A stretch of 64,000 bases of DNA from Mugil cephalus (lineage: Eukaryota; Chordata; Actinopteri; Mugiliformes; Mugilidae), in assembly GCF_022458985.1 (NCBI RefSeq), contig NC_061787.1, positions 22,329,629 to 22,393,628 on the forward strand, given 5' to 3'. The translations under genes and the position numbers were made by a program. Of this stretch, positions 42,926 to 53,106 are shown in pieces. The number at the start of each line of letters is the position of its first letter. The stretch's first letter is position 1. Under the pieces are notes generated by a model that was not told the origin of the DNA, did not search any database, and was given only the letters and a program-made list of their open reading frames with translations.

Positions 42926-45385
42926 CAGGGATGGGCAAACTACAGCCCGGGGGCCGTATGCGGCCCGTTAAGCTTTTTAATCCGGCCCCTCGAATTAGAA
43001 TTGATTATAATGGTAAAACTTGTTAATGTTTTATTTTCCCTGCAATTGTGGCGTTTCTCGGGACACTCTGATACACCGACCTTTGTTGAGGTGCGCTGTT
43101 TTATGCTGCATTCAAGTGGCGTCGGAAGATCCAACTTGCCGAGTTGTTTTTTTCCAGCGGGAAAGTGATTTTTGCGATCATTCCGACACCGTATGAACGC
43201 ATCATTACTCAACATTTTCCCTCTTTGACAGCTCAACCTTTCTGTGAGGATGAGCGGAGCTAAAAAAAGAAAAGTGGACAGAGAATGTCGAGTGTTTCAT
43301 AAGGAGTGGACAACTAAATATTTTTTTACCGAACACAGATCTACTGCTGTATGCCTGATATGCAAAGAGACTGTGTCGGTTTTTAAAGAATATAACATCA
43401 GCCGTCACTTTAGCACAAAACATGCTAACTATGCTAGCAAGCAGTCAGAGAAAGACCGGGAAGCTACTGCTCAGAGGTTGGTGGCTAATTTTCAAGCTCA
43501 ACAAAATTTCCTCATCGTCAAAGTGCCATCCAAGAGTCAAGTACCAAGGCGAGTTTTATGCTAGCATTCAAAATAGCAAAGGCCAGCAAGCCTCTGTCTG
43601 AAGGCGAGTTTTTAAAGGAATGTATGGTGGAGACAGCAGGTGTCTTGTGTCCAGAGGCCAAAGACAAGTTTGAGAAAATCAGTCTATCACGCAAGACAGT
43701 GACTCGCCGTGTGGAACTGATCGACGAAGATCGAACTAACAACTTAAATAAAACAGCGGAGTCGTTCACCTTTTATTCATTAGCGCTGGATGAAAGCAAC
43801 GATGTAAATTCAACTGCTCAGCTCCTCATTTTTATCCGAGGAATTAACGATACTTTTGAAATAACAGAGGAGTTTTTGACAATGGAGTCTCTGAAAGGAA
43901 CAACACGGGGGGAGGACTTGTATAACCGGGTGTCTGCTGTCATTGAAAATATGAAGCTGCCTTGGAGTGAACTCGTCAACGTCACCACAGATGGATCTCC
44001 AAATTTAACAGGGAGAAACGCTGGCTGAGCAACAAGAACTGGCTTTGTGACTTTGCGTTTGCTGTGGATATATTTTCACACATGAATGAGCTGAACGTGA
44101 ACATACAGGGGAAAGATCGGTTTGTGCATGACCTGTACACAAGTGTGAAAGCCTTCAAAGCCAAGCTGGCTTTATTTTCCAAGCAAATTTTAAATGTGTC
44201 ATTCACTCATTTCCCGACACTAGCCACACTGAAAGAGGAGGCTTGCACAAAGGTGAAGAAATACAGCGAGTCACTGGATGCGCTCCACAATGAATTCTGC
44301 CGTCGCTTTGTTGATTTTGAGAAAATTAACAAGTCACTTCAGTTGGTGGCCTGTCCCCTGTCACAGGACCCCGAAACAGCACCAGAAGCGCTGCAGCTGG
44401 AACTGATCGACCTTCAGGCTGACGCCGTCCTAAAAGTCAAGTTCAAGTCTCTTAAACTGAATGACTTTTATGCGTCACTTAATGAAGCGGTGTTTCCAAA
44501 CCTCCGGAGGATGGCGCAGAAGATGCTGGCATTGTTCGGCTCAACCTACGTGTGTGAACAGACGTTCAGCGTCATGAACTTCAACAAAGCCAGCCACAGA
44601 TCCAAGTTGACTGACCAACACCTCAGATCCATCCTGAGAATCGCCACGACAAAACTGACTCCAGACTTCGATGGGCTGGTTAAAAAGGGACACCAACAAC
44701 ACTGTTCCCACTGAAATCAAAAGTAAGTTTCTTGGCTCTTAAAAATGCATGTACGTGTTACATCCTCTGCTGTAAAAAATGTATTTTAGTGTTACATGTC
44801 ATTTCTGTTAAGGTGCGCACCAGATATACATAACATGGCCACATACTGGCATGCTGTTACTGTTCCGTTGATCTGCATCTCCAACCATTTTTTAAATGTT
44901 CAGGAGTTGAGTGATGATAATGACTCATCCCTGCCCATCCCTGCTCTAGACTCATCTGTAAATGGCTCGTCGCTGTCGTCCCATTTCACCTGGAGTATTC
45001 CCAGCGGGGAGGAGTTAAAGAAAACAGCACAGGACAAGATGTGCAAAAACTAAATAATCAAAACTTTAAATGTTTCAAAATGGTACCTGTAAGTAATTAA
45101 AAAAAAAAAAAAAATGTATTTTGTTAATTGAATGTTTTAAGTGTTTTCAGTGTTTTAAGAGTCGTTTCAGTAAGAAATACTGTGGGACTTGGAAGAGATA
45201 TTTTGTTGTAATGCTTTTGTTAATTTTCTAATGTAATTAAAGCATGTTTTCTTCATATCCCATGTTATTTTTTCTCTTATGAGGTGAATTACCAAAACAC
45301 TCCATCCATCTGCTCCTGGTCCGGCCCTTCTGTCAAATAGTAGAACTCTCTGTGGCCCACGAGTCAAAAAGTTTGCCCACCCCTG
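42926..45385 (+). mobile_element. hAT DNA transposon inside Keno K7
   Basis: A 2,460 bp element with terminal inverted repeats CAGGGATGGGCAAACT and CAGGGGTGGGCAAACT (one mismatch in 16). It is flanked by 8-bp target duplications gtatagaa (42,918-42,925) and gtataggg (45,386-45,393), which match at six positions. It interrupts Keno ORF2 at the codons for VCIEP. The ends, the 8-bp duplication and the transposase all fit the hAT-Charlie group. Confidence 0.9.
43250..44714 (+). pseudogene. hAT transposase (GTF2IRD2/Charlie-like), internally deleted
   Basis: Starts MSGAKKRKVDRECRVFHKEW at 43,250. A BED-like zinc region follows (CLICKETVSVFKEYNISRHF with a later H). A frameshift near 43,555 moves the frame, which then reads to NVTTDGSPNLTGR at 44,020. 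The next readable part is EKRWLSNKNWLCDFAFAVDI, so roughly 150-200 codons of the core are missing. The C-terminal hATC dimerisation region is present (ALFGSTYVCEQTFSVMNFNK). The element is therefore non-autonomous. Similar proteins occur as domesticated GTF2IRD2-type genes; this copy is a transposon remnant. Confidence 0.85.
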
Positions 45386-45393
45386 GTATAGGG

Positions 45394-46085
45394 GTTGGCA
45401 CAGATCTTAAGAAGGGACAAAAGAATCAATGGAGTGGGAATTCCAGGAAGCGAGGGACTCACCACCAAGTGCATTTTGTACATGGATGACATAAACATTT
45501 TATGCACTGACCTTTTATCTGTAAACAGGACTCTAGACCTGACAGACTGGTTTGGACAAGGCTCTGGCTCAAGACTCAACAGAGACAAAACCCAAGCGCA
45601 ATTGTACGGACCATGGACACAGACGGAGAAGACAGGACTCGCCGTGACTCAGACAAAAGAAAACCAGAAAATATTGGGTATAAAATTTGACAGGGAGGGA
45701 GGAGGAAAGGCAAATTGGACAGGCGTGGTAGGGAAAGTTAGACAAAGACTAGGATTTTGGGGACTTAGAGGACTGACGATGGAAGGGAAGGTTTTAATCA
45801 TTAAAGCTGTGATTTTAACTTTACTTTTACTAATCATTTCCGTTTTTACCCCACCGAGAAATGTGCTTTTAAATCTAGATCGGGCCATTTTTTACTTCAT
45901 GTGGGGATCGAAATGGGAAAGACTGAGGAGAGACCAAATGACGAAACCAAAGGAAAAAGGAGGCGAGGGAGTGCTCACCCTGCGCCTGGTCCTAGGAAGC
46001 AGATACACATCACTGCACCTCACATACACCATGGACCCATCCAGGAATCCCAAAACAGCAGCTATGACAAAATTCTGGATGGGGA
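45394..46085 (+). pseudogene. K7 ORF2, RT catalytic block and thumb
   Basis: Open from AQILRRDKRINGVGIPG through the catalytic LYMDDINIL to the thumb region and ends at KFWMGT, where the LINE is cut and joined to a U2 fragment. The reading frame continues past the join to 46,342 through non-Keno sequence and has no meaning there. Confidence 0.8.
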
Positions 46086-46305
46086 CTGATAAAAAAAGGC
46101 AGAGAAACGATACTCACAAGGACTTGGACAAAATGTGTCCGTTCTCCACACCCTCGCTCTCACTCATGGTTTGGTCCCAGAACTCCAGCTGGGATATGTG
46201 CACAGGGAAAGCTAAACCAATATATCCTGTTTTTATCCAGCTCATCCTTCTCTGTGTGTGTGTGTGTGTGTGTGTCCCAGGCAGTCTACTGAAAGCGTTG
46301 CGTTG
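46086..46305 (-). pseudogene. U2 5' remnant and U2 promoter flank
   Basis: ActgataAAAAAAGG-type remnant of U2 (46,086-46,111; 5' end tcgtttctctgcc in the minus direction) followed by the normal U2 upstream flank: gacttggacaa, the PSE-like block with ctcgctctcactcat, and gaaagctaaaccaa. A (GT)n microsatellite of ~11 copies lies at 46,253-46,274. The flank ends at the U1 3' side (gtctactgaaagcg), and no U1 follows. Confidence 0.7.
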
Positions 46306-46628
46306 CAAATCCCTAATCTTAAGGGGAAACTGGGGTGAGTAAACTCCAGGTAGATTTAACCCCCTTCAATTCTCACCAGGTTGTCACTCTTGGGAAACAT
46401 TTGTTTCTCTTTTCACTTTTGTAATTAGTTCTCTTCTTTCAGCAGCTGCAGCAGTGTATTGCTGTCCATTTTCCGTGTACGCGTGCTACTCGTTGAAGGC
46501 AATAAAACTGCCCACTGTTCAACTTTGCATCAGCACCGCCCTACACAGAACATGGCAAGCCAACCAGCAGTTTAAAGCTTCCGTGGAGGCCGGACAGTTT
46601 ATTGCATTTACTGCATGTCATCAGTTTT
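46306..46628. other. Unassigned segment between U2 fragments
   Basis: About 320 bp with no match to the array unit or to Keno that I can see. There is a pyrimidine tract followed by ag at 46,432-46,442 and short open frames, but nothing that supports an exon. It may be a piece of host flank or an unknown repeat. Confidence 0.4.
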
Positions 46629-46678
46629 TTTTTTCCTTATTAAAATTATTTAAACGCTTCTCTGCCTTTTGGGTAAGA
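46629..46678 (+). pseudogene. Fold-back junction: Keno tail (-) next to U2 5' end (+)
   Basis: A T-run plus ccttattaaaattattta is the Keno 3' tail in minus orientation. It touches aacgcttctctgccttttgg, the U2 5' end in plus orientation (46,652-46,678), which continues into the Keno 5' leader ctgcaactgcc. This is the mirror image of the junction at 37,796-37,841. Confidence 0.8.
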
Positions 46679-47636
46679 CTGCAACTGCCTTCTCTGGGTG
46701 GTGAAAGTGATTGTCTTCGTGACATAGCTTTACTCCAACGTTTAGGAGGACATTATTGGACAACTTTGTTTTTTTAAGGGTTTCGCCTGTTGTTACAGCT
46801 GCATCCTTACCGATAAAGTAGTTCATTTATAGTATTCATTTCTACACCAGGTAAGTTTCGCACTAATTTATTATTTATCGTTTTTACTGTTTTAATCAAA
46901 TTGTTTGTTGTTTTTTAGAAATATTTTTTAGTTGTTTTTTGCATCTCAAGCTGGTGGTGCCTCCAACATGTCGTCCAGCTATGCCGGCACACGGAGGCAC
47001 CACAGTGTCCGCTTCTCTTCGAAGGAGGTTGATGGAAAACACGTGGGGATGTCAAGACTTGACTTCTCACGGAATCTAATACAAAAGACCCTGAAGTTTA
47101 CCGCAGACGACCTCAACTGTATTCTGACCTTACCCTTTAACAAGGGCTTTGACGTAAGCTTTCGTTCAGCATTGTTACTCCGTGACTTTTGGATAAGGTA
47201 CGAAAATGTGAAATCCCAGTTCTCGGCTTTTAATGTAGAGAAACTGACTGATAATAGCCTGAAAACGGTTATTGTTAGAATGTTCAATGAAACAGTAAAT
47301 GCTGAGGACATTTGTTCATGGCTGGGAAGATTTTGCACTGTTAAAGGCCAGGCTACCAAGGTAAAGGATGAAGACGCAATCTGGAACTGTGCCTGGAGGG
47401 TGGGCACACGGGCACTGGTGAACACGAAAGCCAAGATGAACCCCTCCCCGATGCCCAACCTTCTAAGAGGCCTGCTTCAGAATTGTCCTAAGAGGAGGAT
47501 TAAGAGGATTTTTCTGAAGATTCTTCTGGTGGGTCAAGAATCTTCCCTCCAATTTCATCCAATGAGGTGTCTTTTTTAAATATTGCTCTCCAATCAACCC
47601 CAAAAGACACAAAGCTTAACGCAACACTGCAGCAAC
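46679..47636 (+). mobile_element. Keno-like LINE copy K8, plus strand, 5' part only
   Basis: Starts with the 5' leader directly after U2 nt 26 and runs into ORF1 (from 46,968). Within ORF1 it jumps from the region before the knuckles to the acidic tail region. It ends at 47,636 near the ORF1 stop, where it joins a minus-strand U2 fragment. No ORF2 is present. Confidence 0.85.
46968..47579 (+). pseudogene. K8 ORF1, N-terminal half with deletion
   Basis: Starts [20 protein letters not shown] and gives the cleanest N-terminal half of Keno ORF1 (~150 residues, including [20 protein letters not shown]). After NCAWRV a deletion removes the three zinc knuckles and the frame continues in the wrong register through the tail ([11 protein letters not shown]). 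The N-terminal half has no family I can name beyond Tx1-type ORF1. Confidence 0.8.
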
Positions 47637-47687
47637 TGATAAGAACAGATACTACAATTGATCTTAGCCAAAAGGCCAAGAGGCGAT
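47634..47687 (-). pseudogene. U2 snRNA nt 1-54 fragment (copy A)
   Basis: Minus-strand U2 from its 5' end to aactgataag, uninterrupted across the Keno target point (atactacaattgatc, one change from canonical). It is joined to Keno ORF1 end sequence through shared gcaac. The U2 promoter flank lies to the right up to ~47,790. Confidence 0.85.
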
Positions 47688-48002
47688 CCTCACAAAGGCT
47701 TGGACAATATGTGTCCCTTCTCCACACCCTCACTCTCACTCGTGGTTTGGTCCAGAACGCCAGCTGGGAGATGTGCACGGGAAAAGCTTTGAGGGAGGTT
47801 TGGGGTACCAGGGGCGCGAAGTTTCTGTGGCTATACTGGGACAGTGTGGGGTCCCCAGGACATGCTGGTGGTTTGGGGTGGGTCTGGTGGAGCGGATTGA
47901 GGCTGAAGGGAGGCTGGAAGGCCCTGGAGCACAGAGGCGAGGGAGAGGTGAATTATTTCCACAATGTGGAAGGGGAGAGCCAGGGACCCGCCCGATAGCC
48001 CG

Positions 48003-48132
48003 GTAAATCTCGCGCCAGTCCGTACCCATATCCGCAGCAGGTCTCCAAGGTGAACATCCTCTGGTATGTTAGATCAAGCCAGGTAAGGGTAGTCGGCAAA
48101 TCAGATCTGTAACTTTGGGATAAGAATTGGCT
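48003..48132 (+). rRNA. 28S rRNA fragment (pseudogene), copy A
   Basis: About 130 nt match the conserved large-subunit rRNA segment that contains tacccatatccgcagcagg, gtctccaaggtgaac, ggtaagg..agtcggcaa and gtaactttgggataag. Several substitutions are present and it is a small internal piece of 28S, so it is a dispersed fragment and not a gene. It is flanked by sequence that is not rDNA. Confidence 0.8.
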
Positions 48133-48506
48133 TGCCCCTAGAGCTGCGTTGAAAACATCACCTATGCCGGCAACTGGTATCACATATGATGAAATCTTGT
48201 TCGACCAGAATGTTTCGCCTAGAACTGGATGTGTAACACGGTTAGCGACGTTTTAATTAGCGGTAGCATTCAGTGCTAATGTACCTGTATATCGTAATTT
48301 TAGCATTGTGAGATTTCTGAAGCTAAAGCAAAGCCAATGCTAACTCGACATGAGATAGCATTTGATATTGTGGCTCAATACAGGTAATATGTTCAAGGGC
48401 AAGGAATAAGAGAACGGACGTTGGAGAGAGATGTGTGTATTCAACCAATGGCCCTGCTGTGTATTTCGTCCTGCTGTCCTGCATGTGTGCATTTTTCACT
48501 GTGACT
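48133..48506. other. Host-like segment, copy A
   Basis: About 370 bp of non-repetitive-looking sequence after the 28S fragment, duplicated at 56,766-57,139. No exon, motif or RNA gene was recognised in it. Confidence 0.5.
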
Positions 48507-49210
48507 TTAATGTGGAGAAACTGACTGATAATAGTCTGAAAATGGTTATTGTTAGAATGTTCAATGAAACAGTAAATGCTGAGGACATTTGTTCATGGCT
48601 GGGAAGATTTTGCACTGTTAAAGGCCAGGCTACCAAGGTAAAGGATGAAGACGGCATGTGGAACTGTGCCTGGAGGGTGCCCATTCAACAATGGCAAGAC
48701 CCCCAGGGATTCCAGGGCCTGAAGCATCTACCATCAATGATAGTTCTTGGTGAAAACAGGGGCTATATCCACTACCAGGGACAGCCCAAGCTCTGCCGCA
48801 AGTGTGGTGAGCATGGGCACCTGGTAGAGGCATGTGATAAAATCGTTTGTGGGAAATGTAGAGAAATTGGGCACACCTTTGAGGAGTGCACCAATGGCAG
48901 AAAGTACAATCTCTGTGGAGAGGGAGACCACCTGTTCAGAGATTGCCCAAAATCTTTTGCCAACAAGTTGAAACTGGTAAAACAAAAGGATATGTTACAA
49001 AATGGCAGAAGGAGAGAGATGGTTACAGAGCTGATTGAAGGGGTGGAGCCGGAAATTTCAAATCTCCCGCCAAAACCCGTCATTGGTGGAGATGTGGAAG
49101 AAGGGGAGGGGCATGGTCCACCCCCACCTACTAGCACTGAAACAGAGGAGATGGGTCAGGTGGAGGGTGGACCCACTGGAGGACAGGACAATCAAGAAAG
49201 CCAAGATTAA
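48431..49210 (+). CDS. Chimeric open frame: host-like leader fused to Keno ORF1
   Basis: A 259-codon open frame. Codons 1-26 come from the host-like duplicated segment and have no known domain. From codon 27 ([20 protein letters not shown]) it is Keno ORF1, in frame, through [14 protein letters not shown] and [14 protein letters not shown]. The third knuckle has Tyr for its first Cys ([14 protein letters not shown]). It ends in the acidic tail at a stop (NQESQD). The joint is a chance in-frame fusion with no sign of selection; whether it is transcribed is unknown. Confidence 0.7.
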   Translation: MCVFNQWPCCVFRPAVLHVCIFHCDFNVEKLTDNSLKMVIVRMFNETVNAEDICSWLGRFCTVKGQATKVKDEDGMWNCAWRVPIQQWQDPQGFQGLKHLPSMIVLGENRGYIHYQGQPKLCRKCGEHGHLVEACDKIVCGKCREIGHTFEECTNGRKYNLCGEGDHLFRDCPKSFANKLKLVKQKDMLQNGRRREMVTELIEGVEPEISNLPPKPVIGGDVEEGEGHGPPPPTSTETEEMGQVEGGPTGGQDNQESQD

Positions 49211-51418
49211 CCTCTCCCCGATGCCCAACCTTCTAAGAGGCTTGCATTAGAATTGTCCTCTGAGTCTCTTGAAAAGTCAGAGAAGAGGGGAAGGTTTGAG
49301 ACCGCATCAGAGTTTGTGGGGTCTCAACTGGTGGGTCAAGAATCTTCCCCTCTGATTCACCCAATGAGGTCTCTTTTTTAAATATTGCTCTACAATCAAC
49401 CCGGAAAGACACAAAGCTATACGCAACATTGCAGCAACGGCCCCCACATAGACGTCAACGGGGGAATGGGGCTAAACCACTTCACTCTCAGTCTGTGGAA
49501 GTGAAGGAGGAGCTCCATTCACAACAGATTAACTAACACTGTGTTTTAGTTCAAAATCAGTTGGCATAACATTTTAGTCTTTTAAAATGTGAAACCTGTT
49601 TGTTTTAACAATACTCATGGCAATCACCTTCTCAACCATCAATGTGAGAAGCGTCAAGTTGAGAGTTAGAGCACAGAGTGTTTTATCATTTCTTAGTTCT
49701 TTTAAGTAAGATGTGTTTTTATTACAAGAATGTTGCACACCGTATTTTAAACACTACAGACAATGGGAGGACATATGGCCAGGCAAATCAATATGGAGCG
49801 GGTCAAATTACAACAGAAATGATGGAGTGGCCATTTTAATCAACAATCCTCACATTCTGGTGAAGGGCAGCACGGTGGTGAGAGACGGTAGGGTGCTTTA
49901 AGCACATTTGACTTTTATGGGACAGGATTTTAACCTTGTTAATATTTATGGTTTTAATGAAAGAAATGACAGGTATGACCTTTTGGAAGACTTGCAGTCC
50001 CACATGCTGGGTCCAAAACCATTGATTTTAGGGGGTGTTCTTAACTGCATTTTAAGCAAAGGGGATAGAAGAGGAGCAGGAGACCAATTTAAAATGGACA
50101 AGACATCAGTTTTATTAAAGACAATATGTGAGGTTTTTAAACTACAGGACTGTTTTAAAATATTGCATCTAAGAGAGGAGGGCTTCACCTGGTTCAGTGG
50201 TGATGGCGCCAGAGCCTCTTGCATAGATTATTTGTTTACCAGGGACTGTGCACCAACTGATGCTACATTGACACCTGTCTTCTTTTCTGATCAATAAATG
50301 CTATCTTGCACACTATCACTCACTTTGGGTGTGACACCAGGAAGAGGTCTGTGGAAACTCAATTGCTCCCTCCTAGAAGACAAAGACATAGTTAGTCAGT
50401 ATAGGGAGCAATATAGAGAGTGGCAGACCCTTCAAGACTTATAGAACTCACGAGCACACTTGTGGGAAATGGTTAAAGGGAGGACCCAGACTTTTTTTTA
50501 GACGAGCAGGGAAAAGAAAAAAGTACAAAGAAAACAGATGCATGATGGGACTGCAAAAACGACTTCAACTGTATTTTGAATTAAATAAACATGGGTTCAA
50601 TTTTAATGATGAAATAAAGCAAGTAAAAACAGAAATATCAACCTTAGCAGAAATTAAAAGTAAAGGAATTATTCTTCAAAGAAGAAAACAAGAAATAGAA
50701 GAAGGAGAAAAATGCACAAGTTACTTTTCTAATAAGGTAATGAATAAGGGAGGGAGTATCCTCAGGCTGAGGGGGGCGAGTAGTAGCCTAGCAGCCACTT
50801 CAGATGAAGCCCAACAAGTAGTCCTCAATTTCTATGAAAATCTGTACCAAGAAAAAGCTTTTGAGACTGACACAATGACTGAAGTTTTAGATTTTATTGA
50901 TCTTTATTGATCTTGAGTTTTAAGAGAGGGAAGTCCCCAGGCCCTGATGGACTTCCCTGTGAATTTTATCTAACTTTCTGGGACATTTTAGCACCTGACC
51001 TGCTTGTTGTTTTTAAAAACTTTGAACGGCTGGACCTTTTACCTGACAGTTTTAGAGTAGGAGCAGTGACACTCCTCCACAAAGACAAAGACAAAACAGG
51101 CCTGAAGAACTGGAGACCGATCACGCTCTTAAACTCTGACTGCAAACTTTTTAGCAAACTTTTAGCGACACGGATGAGCATACGGATGACATTAACATTT
51201 TATGCACTGACCTTTTATCTGTAAACAGGACTCTAGACTTGACAGAGGAGAGGAGACTGAGGAGAGACCAAATGACGAAACCGAAGGAAAAAGGAGGCGA
51301 GGGAGTGCCCGACCTACGCCTCTTCCTAGGAAGCAGATATACATCACTGCACATCGCAAATGCCACAGACCTATCCAGGAATCCCAAAACAGCAGCTATG
51401 ACAAAATTCTGGATGGGG
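48507..51418 (+). mobile_element. Keno-like LINE copy K9, plus strand, internally deleted
   Basis: Begins inside ORF1 at the join with the host-like segment, continues through the ORF1 tail and spacer, then ORF2 endonuclease and the first RT blocks. A deletion at ~51,180 removes the RT palm up to DDINILC and a second at ~51,245 removes most of the thumb. It ends at KFWMGT (51,418) in the same join with U2 as K7. ORF2 begins ATG TGA (49,587), so its normal start is dead. Confidence 0.85.
49587..51224 (+). pseudogene. K9 ORF2 fragments
   Basis: Endonuclease pieces with NDGVAILINNPHILVKG, MGQDFNLVNIYGFNERNDRY and a substituted GGVLNCILSKGDRRG (the catalytic Asp of GGDFN is lost). Linker and RT blocks follow with FKRGKSPGPDGLPCEFY and LLHKDKDKTGLKNWRPI. 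Frameshifts, a premature stop at 49,590 and an internal deletion before 50,907 mark it as long dead. Confidence 0.8.
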
Positions 51419-51434
51419 ACTGATAAGAACAGAT
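51419..51434 (-). pseudogene. U2 snRNA 16-nt fragment between K9 and K10
   Basis: The words actgataagaacagat are U2 nt ~38-53 in minus orientation. K9 (plus) ends on its left and K10 (minus) begins on its right with a T-run and the Keno tail. The join with K9 is at the same Keno base as in K7. Confidence 0.8.
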
Positions 51435-51583
51435 TTTTTTTTTATATTTTCTTAAAATTATTTATTGATGCTTTGAGTCATCAGTTCACATCACACATTG
51501 CATTCTTTTTAGTTAAGATAACATAAATATGCTTTTAAAACAATTTGTGTATGTTCTCTTTTGTACAGAAGCGAAGTGAGTCC

Positions 51584-52321
51584 TTAAATAAATCTACTAA
51601 TTTTGCTCCCCGAAACAGGAGGTCTCTCGGTATCGTGTCCTGGTGCACAGAGGAGATCCCCACCCTGTTGCTCCTTCCCACCTTCCACTCCCGGAGGGCC
51701 AGGCCGCCGCTGCTTTGACCTTTCCCCGTGTGGCTCTGGCTCCTTCTTCCGAATAGACACAGAGGCGATTCTTCTTTGTGGCTGTGTCCTTGGCTTGCCG
51801 CCTGCAGCTCCGGCAGCTTGAGCCGTTGCTGCAGCCATCCGGATCACAGCCACGGGGGGGATCTGCATGTGCCTTCTTACCAGCAAGTTTCTGGAGGTCC
51901 ATATGGCGTCTTTGATGGCGGCTAGGGCGAGCCACTGCTTGGCAAACTCTTCTTTACTCTGTGATTTATTGTCATGGCTCACCCCATACAGCACCAGCTG
52001 GGCTGTAAGAACCTCCCTTGCTGGCAAGTACGGGAAATATAAGAAGCCAGCCATTGCCCACAGGTCTTTGGCAGCGCTGCACTCCCAGAGCAAGTGCCTC
52101 ACCGACTCAGGTGCGCCACAACCAGGTCGGGGGCAGGTTGAGTTTCTTGCCATTCCCCGGGAGTGCATGACGGACCTGACCGGGAGGATCTCATGTGCCA
52201 CCATCCATGACAGGTCCCGGAGTCTGTTTGGGAGAGCGGGATGGTTTACATTGCGCCAAACTGTGGAGTGTTCGCCAAGTGCGAGCCCGCGCAGTGGATT
52301 CACTGGCTCCCGTTTCTGCAC
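51584..52321 (-). CDS. K10 ORF2 C-terminal fragment
   Basis: An open 245-codon stretch from the region [20 protein letters not shown] through the zinc motif [19 protein letters not shown] to the stop (end KISRFI). All zinc ligands are kept. It matches K3 and K6 closely, with several substitutions. Confidence 0.75.
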   Translation of the reverse strand: MQKREPVNPLRGLALGEHSTVWRNVNHPALPNRLRDLSWMVAHEILPVRSVMHSRGMARNSTCPRPGCGAPESVRHLLWECSAAKDLWAMAGFLYFPYLPAREVLTAQLVLYGVSHDNKSQSKEEFAKQWLALAAIKDAIWTSRNLLVRRHMQIPPVAVIRMAAATAQAAGAAGGKPRTQPQRRIASVSIRKKEPEPHGERSKQRRPGPPGVEGGKEQQGGDLLCAPGHDTERPPVSGSKISRFI

Positions 52322-52730
52322 AAAAGAGATGATATGGCGATGGTTACATAAAAGCTGTGTTAAAAGCTATTTAAAAAATAGCCCGATCTAGATTTAAAAG
52401 CACATTTCTAGGTGGGGTAAAACAGAACTGATTAGTAAAAGTAAAGGTAAAATAACAGCTTTAATGATTAAAATCTTCCCTTCCATCGTCAGTCCTCTAA
52501 GTCCCCAAAATCCTAGTCTTTGTCGAACTTTCCCTACCGCGTCTGTCCAATTTGCCTTTCCTCTTCCCTCCCTGTCAAAATTTATACCCAATATTTTCTG
52601 GTTTTCCTGTGTCTGAGCCACGGCGAGTCCTGTCTTCTCCGTCTGTGTCCATGGTCCGTACAATTGTGCTTGGGTTTTGTCTCTGTTTAGTCTTGAGCTA
52701 GAGGCTTGTCCAAACCAGTCTGTCAGGTCT

Positions 52731-53106
52731 ATTCAATTCAATTCAGTTTTATTTATATAGCGCCAATAACAATACAAATTGTCTCAAGACGCTTCACAAA
52801 AACCAGCCTGCAACCTCCAGAGCAAGCCTGAGGGTGACGGTGGCAGGAAAAACTCCCTTTTAACAGGAAGAAACCTTGAGCAGAACCTAGCTCATATGGA
52901 GGGACCCATCTGCTGAAGGCCAGCTGGTTAGAAACAGAGAAGATAGAGAGAAAAGAAGAGCAGGAGAAACAAGATAAACAAACTTCTGTCATAGATACAT
53001 ACATCAAGCGGAAGGAAACATGTAGGGTCTAGTAATATAACACATAGCTGATGATCTGTGACTGTGAGTATAACAGGAATCATGGGCAGGTTGGTGAATT
53101 GTTGTA
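52731..53106. repeat. High-copy teleost dispersed repeat in K10
   Basis: Begins ttcaattcaattcag followed by ttttatttatatagcgcc, then the tgtctcaagacgcttcac block and ggcaggaaaaactccc with ttttaacaggaagaaacc. This composite is very common in teleost genomes and is the best single pointer to the host group. It splits Keno between gtctgtcaggtct and agagtcctgttt. No clear target duplication was found. Confidence 0.8.

Larger units (their letters stand above)
37969..46085 (+). mobile_element. Keno-like LINE copy K7, plus strand, with nested elements
   Basis: A plus-strand Keno copy in pieces. Part of ORF1 lies at 37,969-38,262. A jump over the zinc knuckles leads to the ORF1-ORF2 spacer and the ORF2 start at 38,344. 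A retroviral fossil sits at 38,646-41,707, more ORF2 at 41,708-42,917, a hAT transposon at 42,926-45,385, and further ORF2 at 45,394-46,085. It ends inside ORF2 (KFWMGT) at a join with a U2 fragment. Divergence from K4 is higher than among the minus-strand copies, so it is older. Confidence 0.85.
47271..48505. repeat. Segmental duplicate, copy A
   Basis: This ~1,235 bp segment matches 55,904-57,138 with only two or three differences seen by eye (for example at 47,702 and 48,162), at a constant offset of 8,633. It holds Keno ORF1 sequence, a U2 fragment, U2 flank, a 28S rRNA fragment and host-like sequence. On the right it is cut at a join with Keno ORF1, while copy B continues into flank, so copy A is the derived one. 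Confidence 0.9.

Noticed and set aside
44796-45053. An 85-codon open frame near the hAT right end
   Set aside because: No similarity to transposase and it lies after the hATC region. It is probably the element's non-coding 3' part.
47736-48029. A 97-codon minus-strand open frame over the U2 flank and G-rich host segment
   Set aside because: Pro/Ser-rich reading of a GC-rich strand that crosses unrelated segments; no domain.
47953-48183. A 76-codon minus-strand open frame (also at 56,586-56,816)
   Set aside because: It runs through the 28S rRNA fragment in antisense, so the reading frame is incidental.
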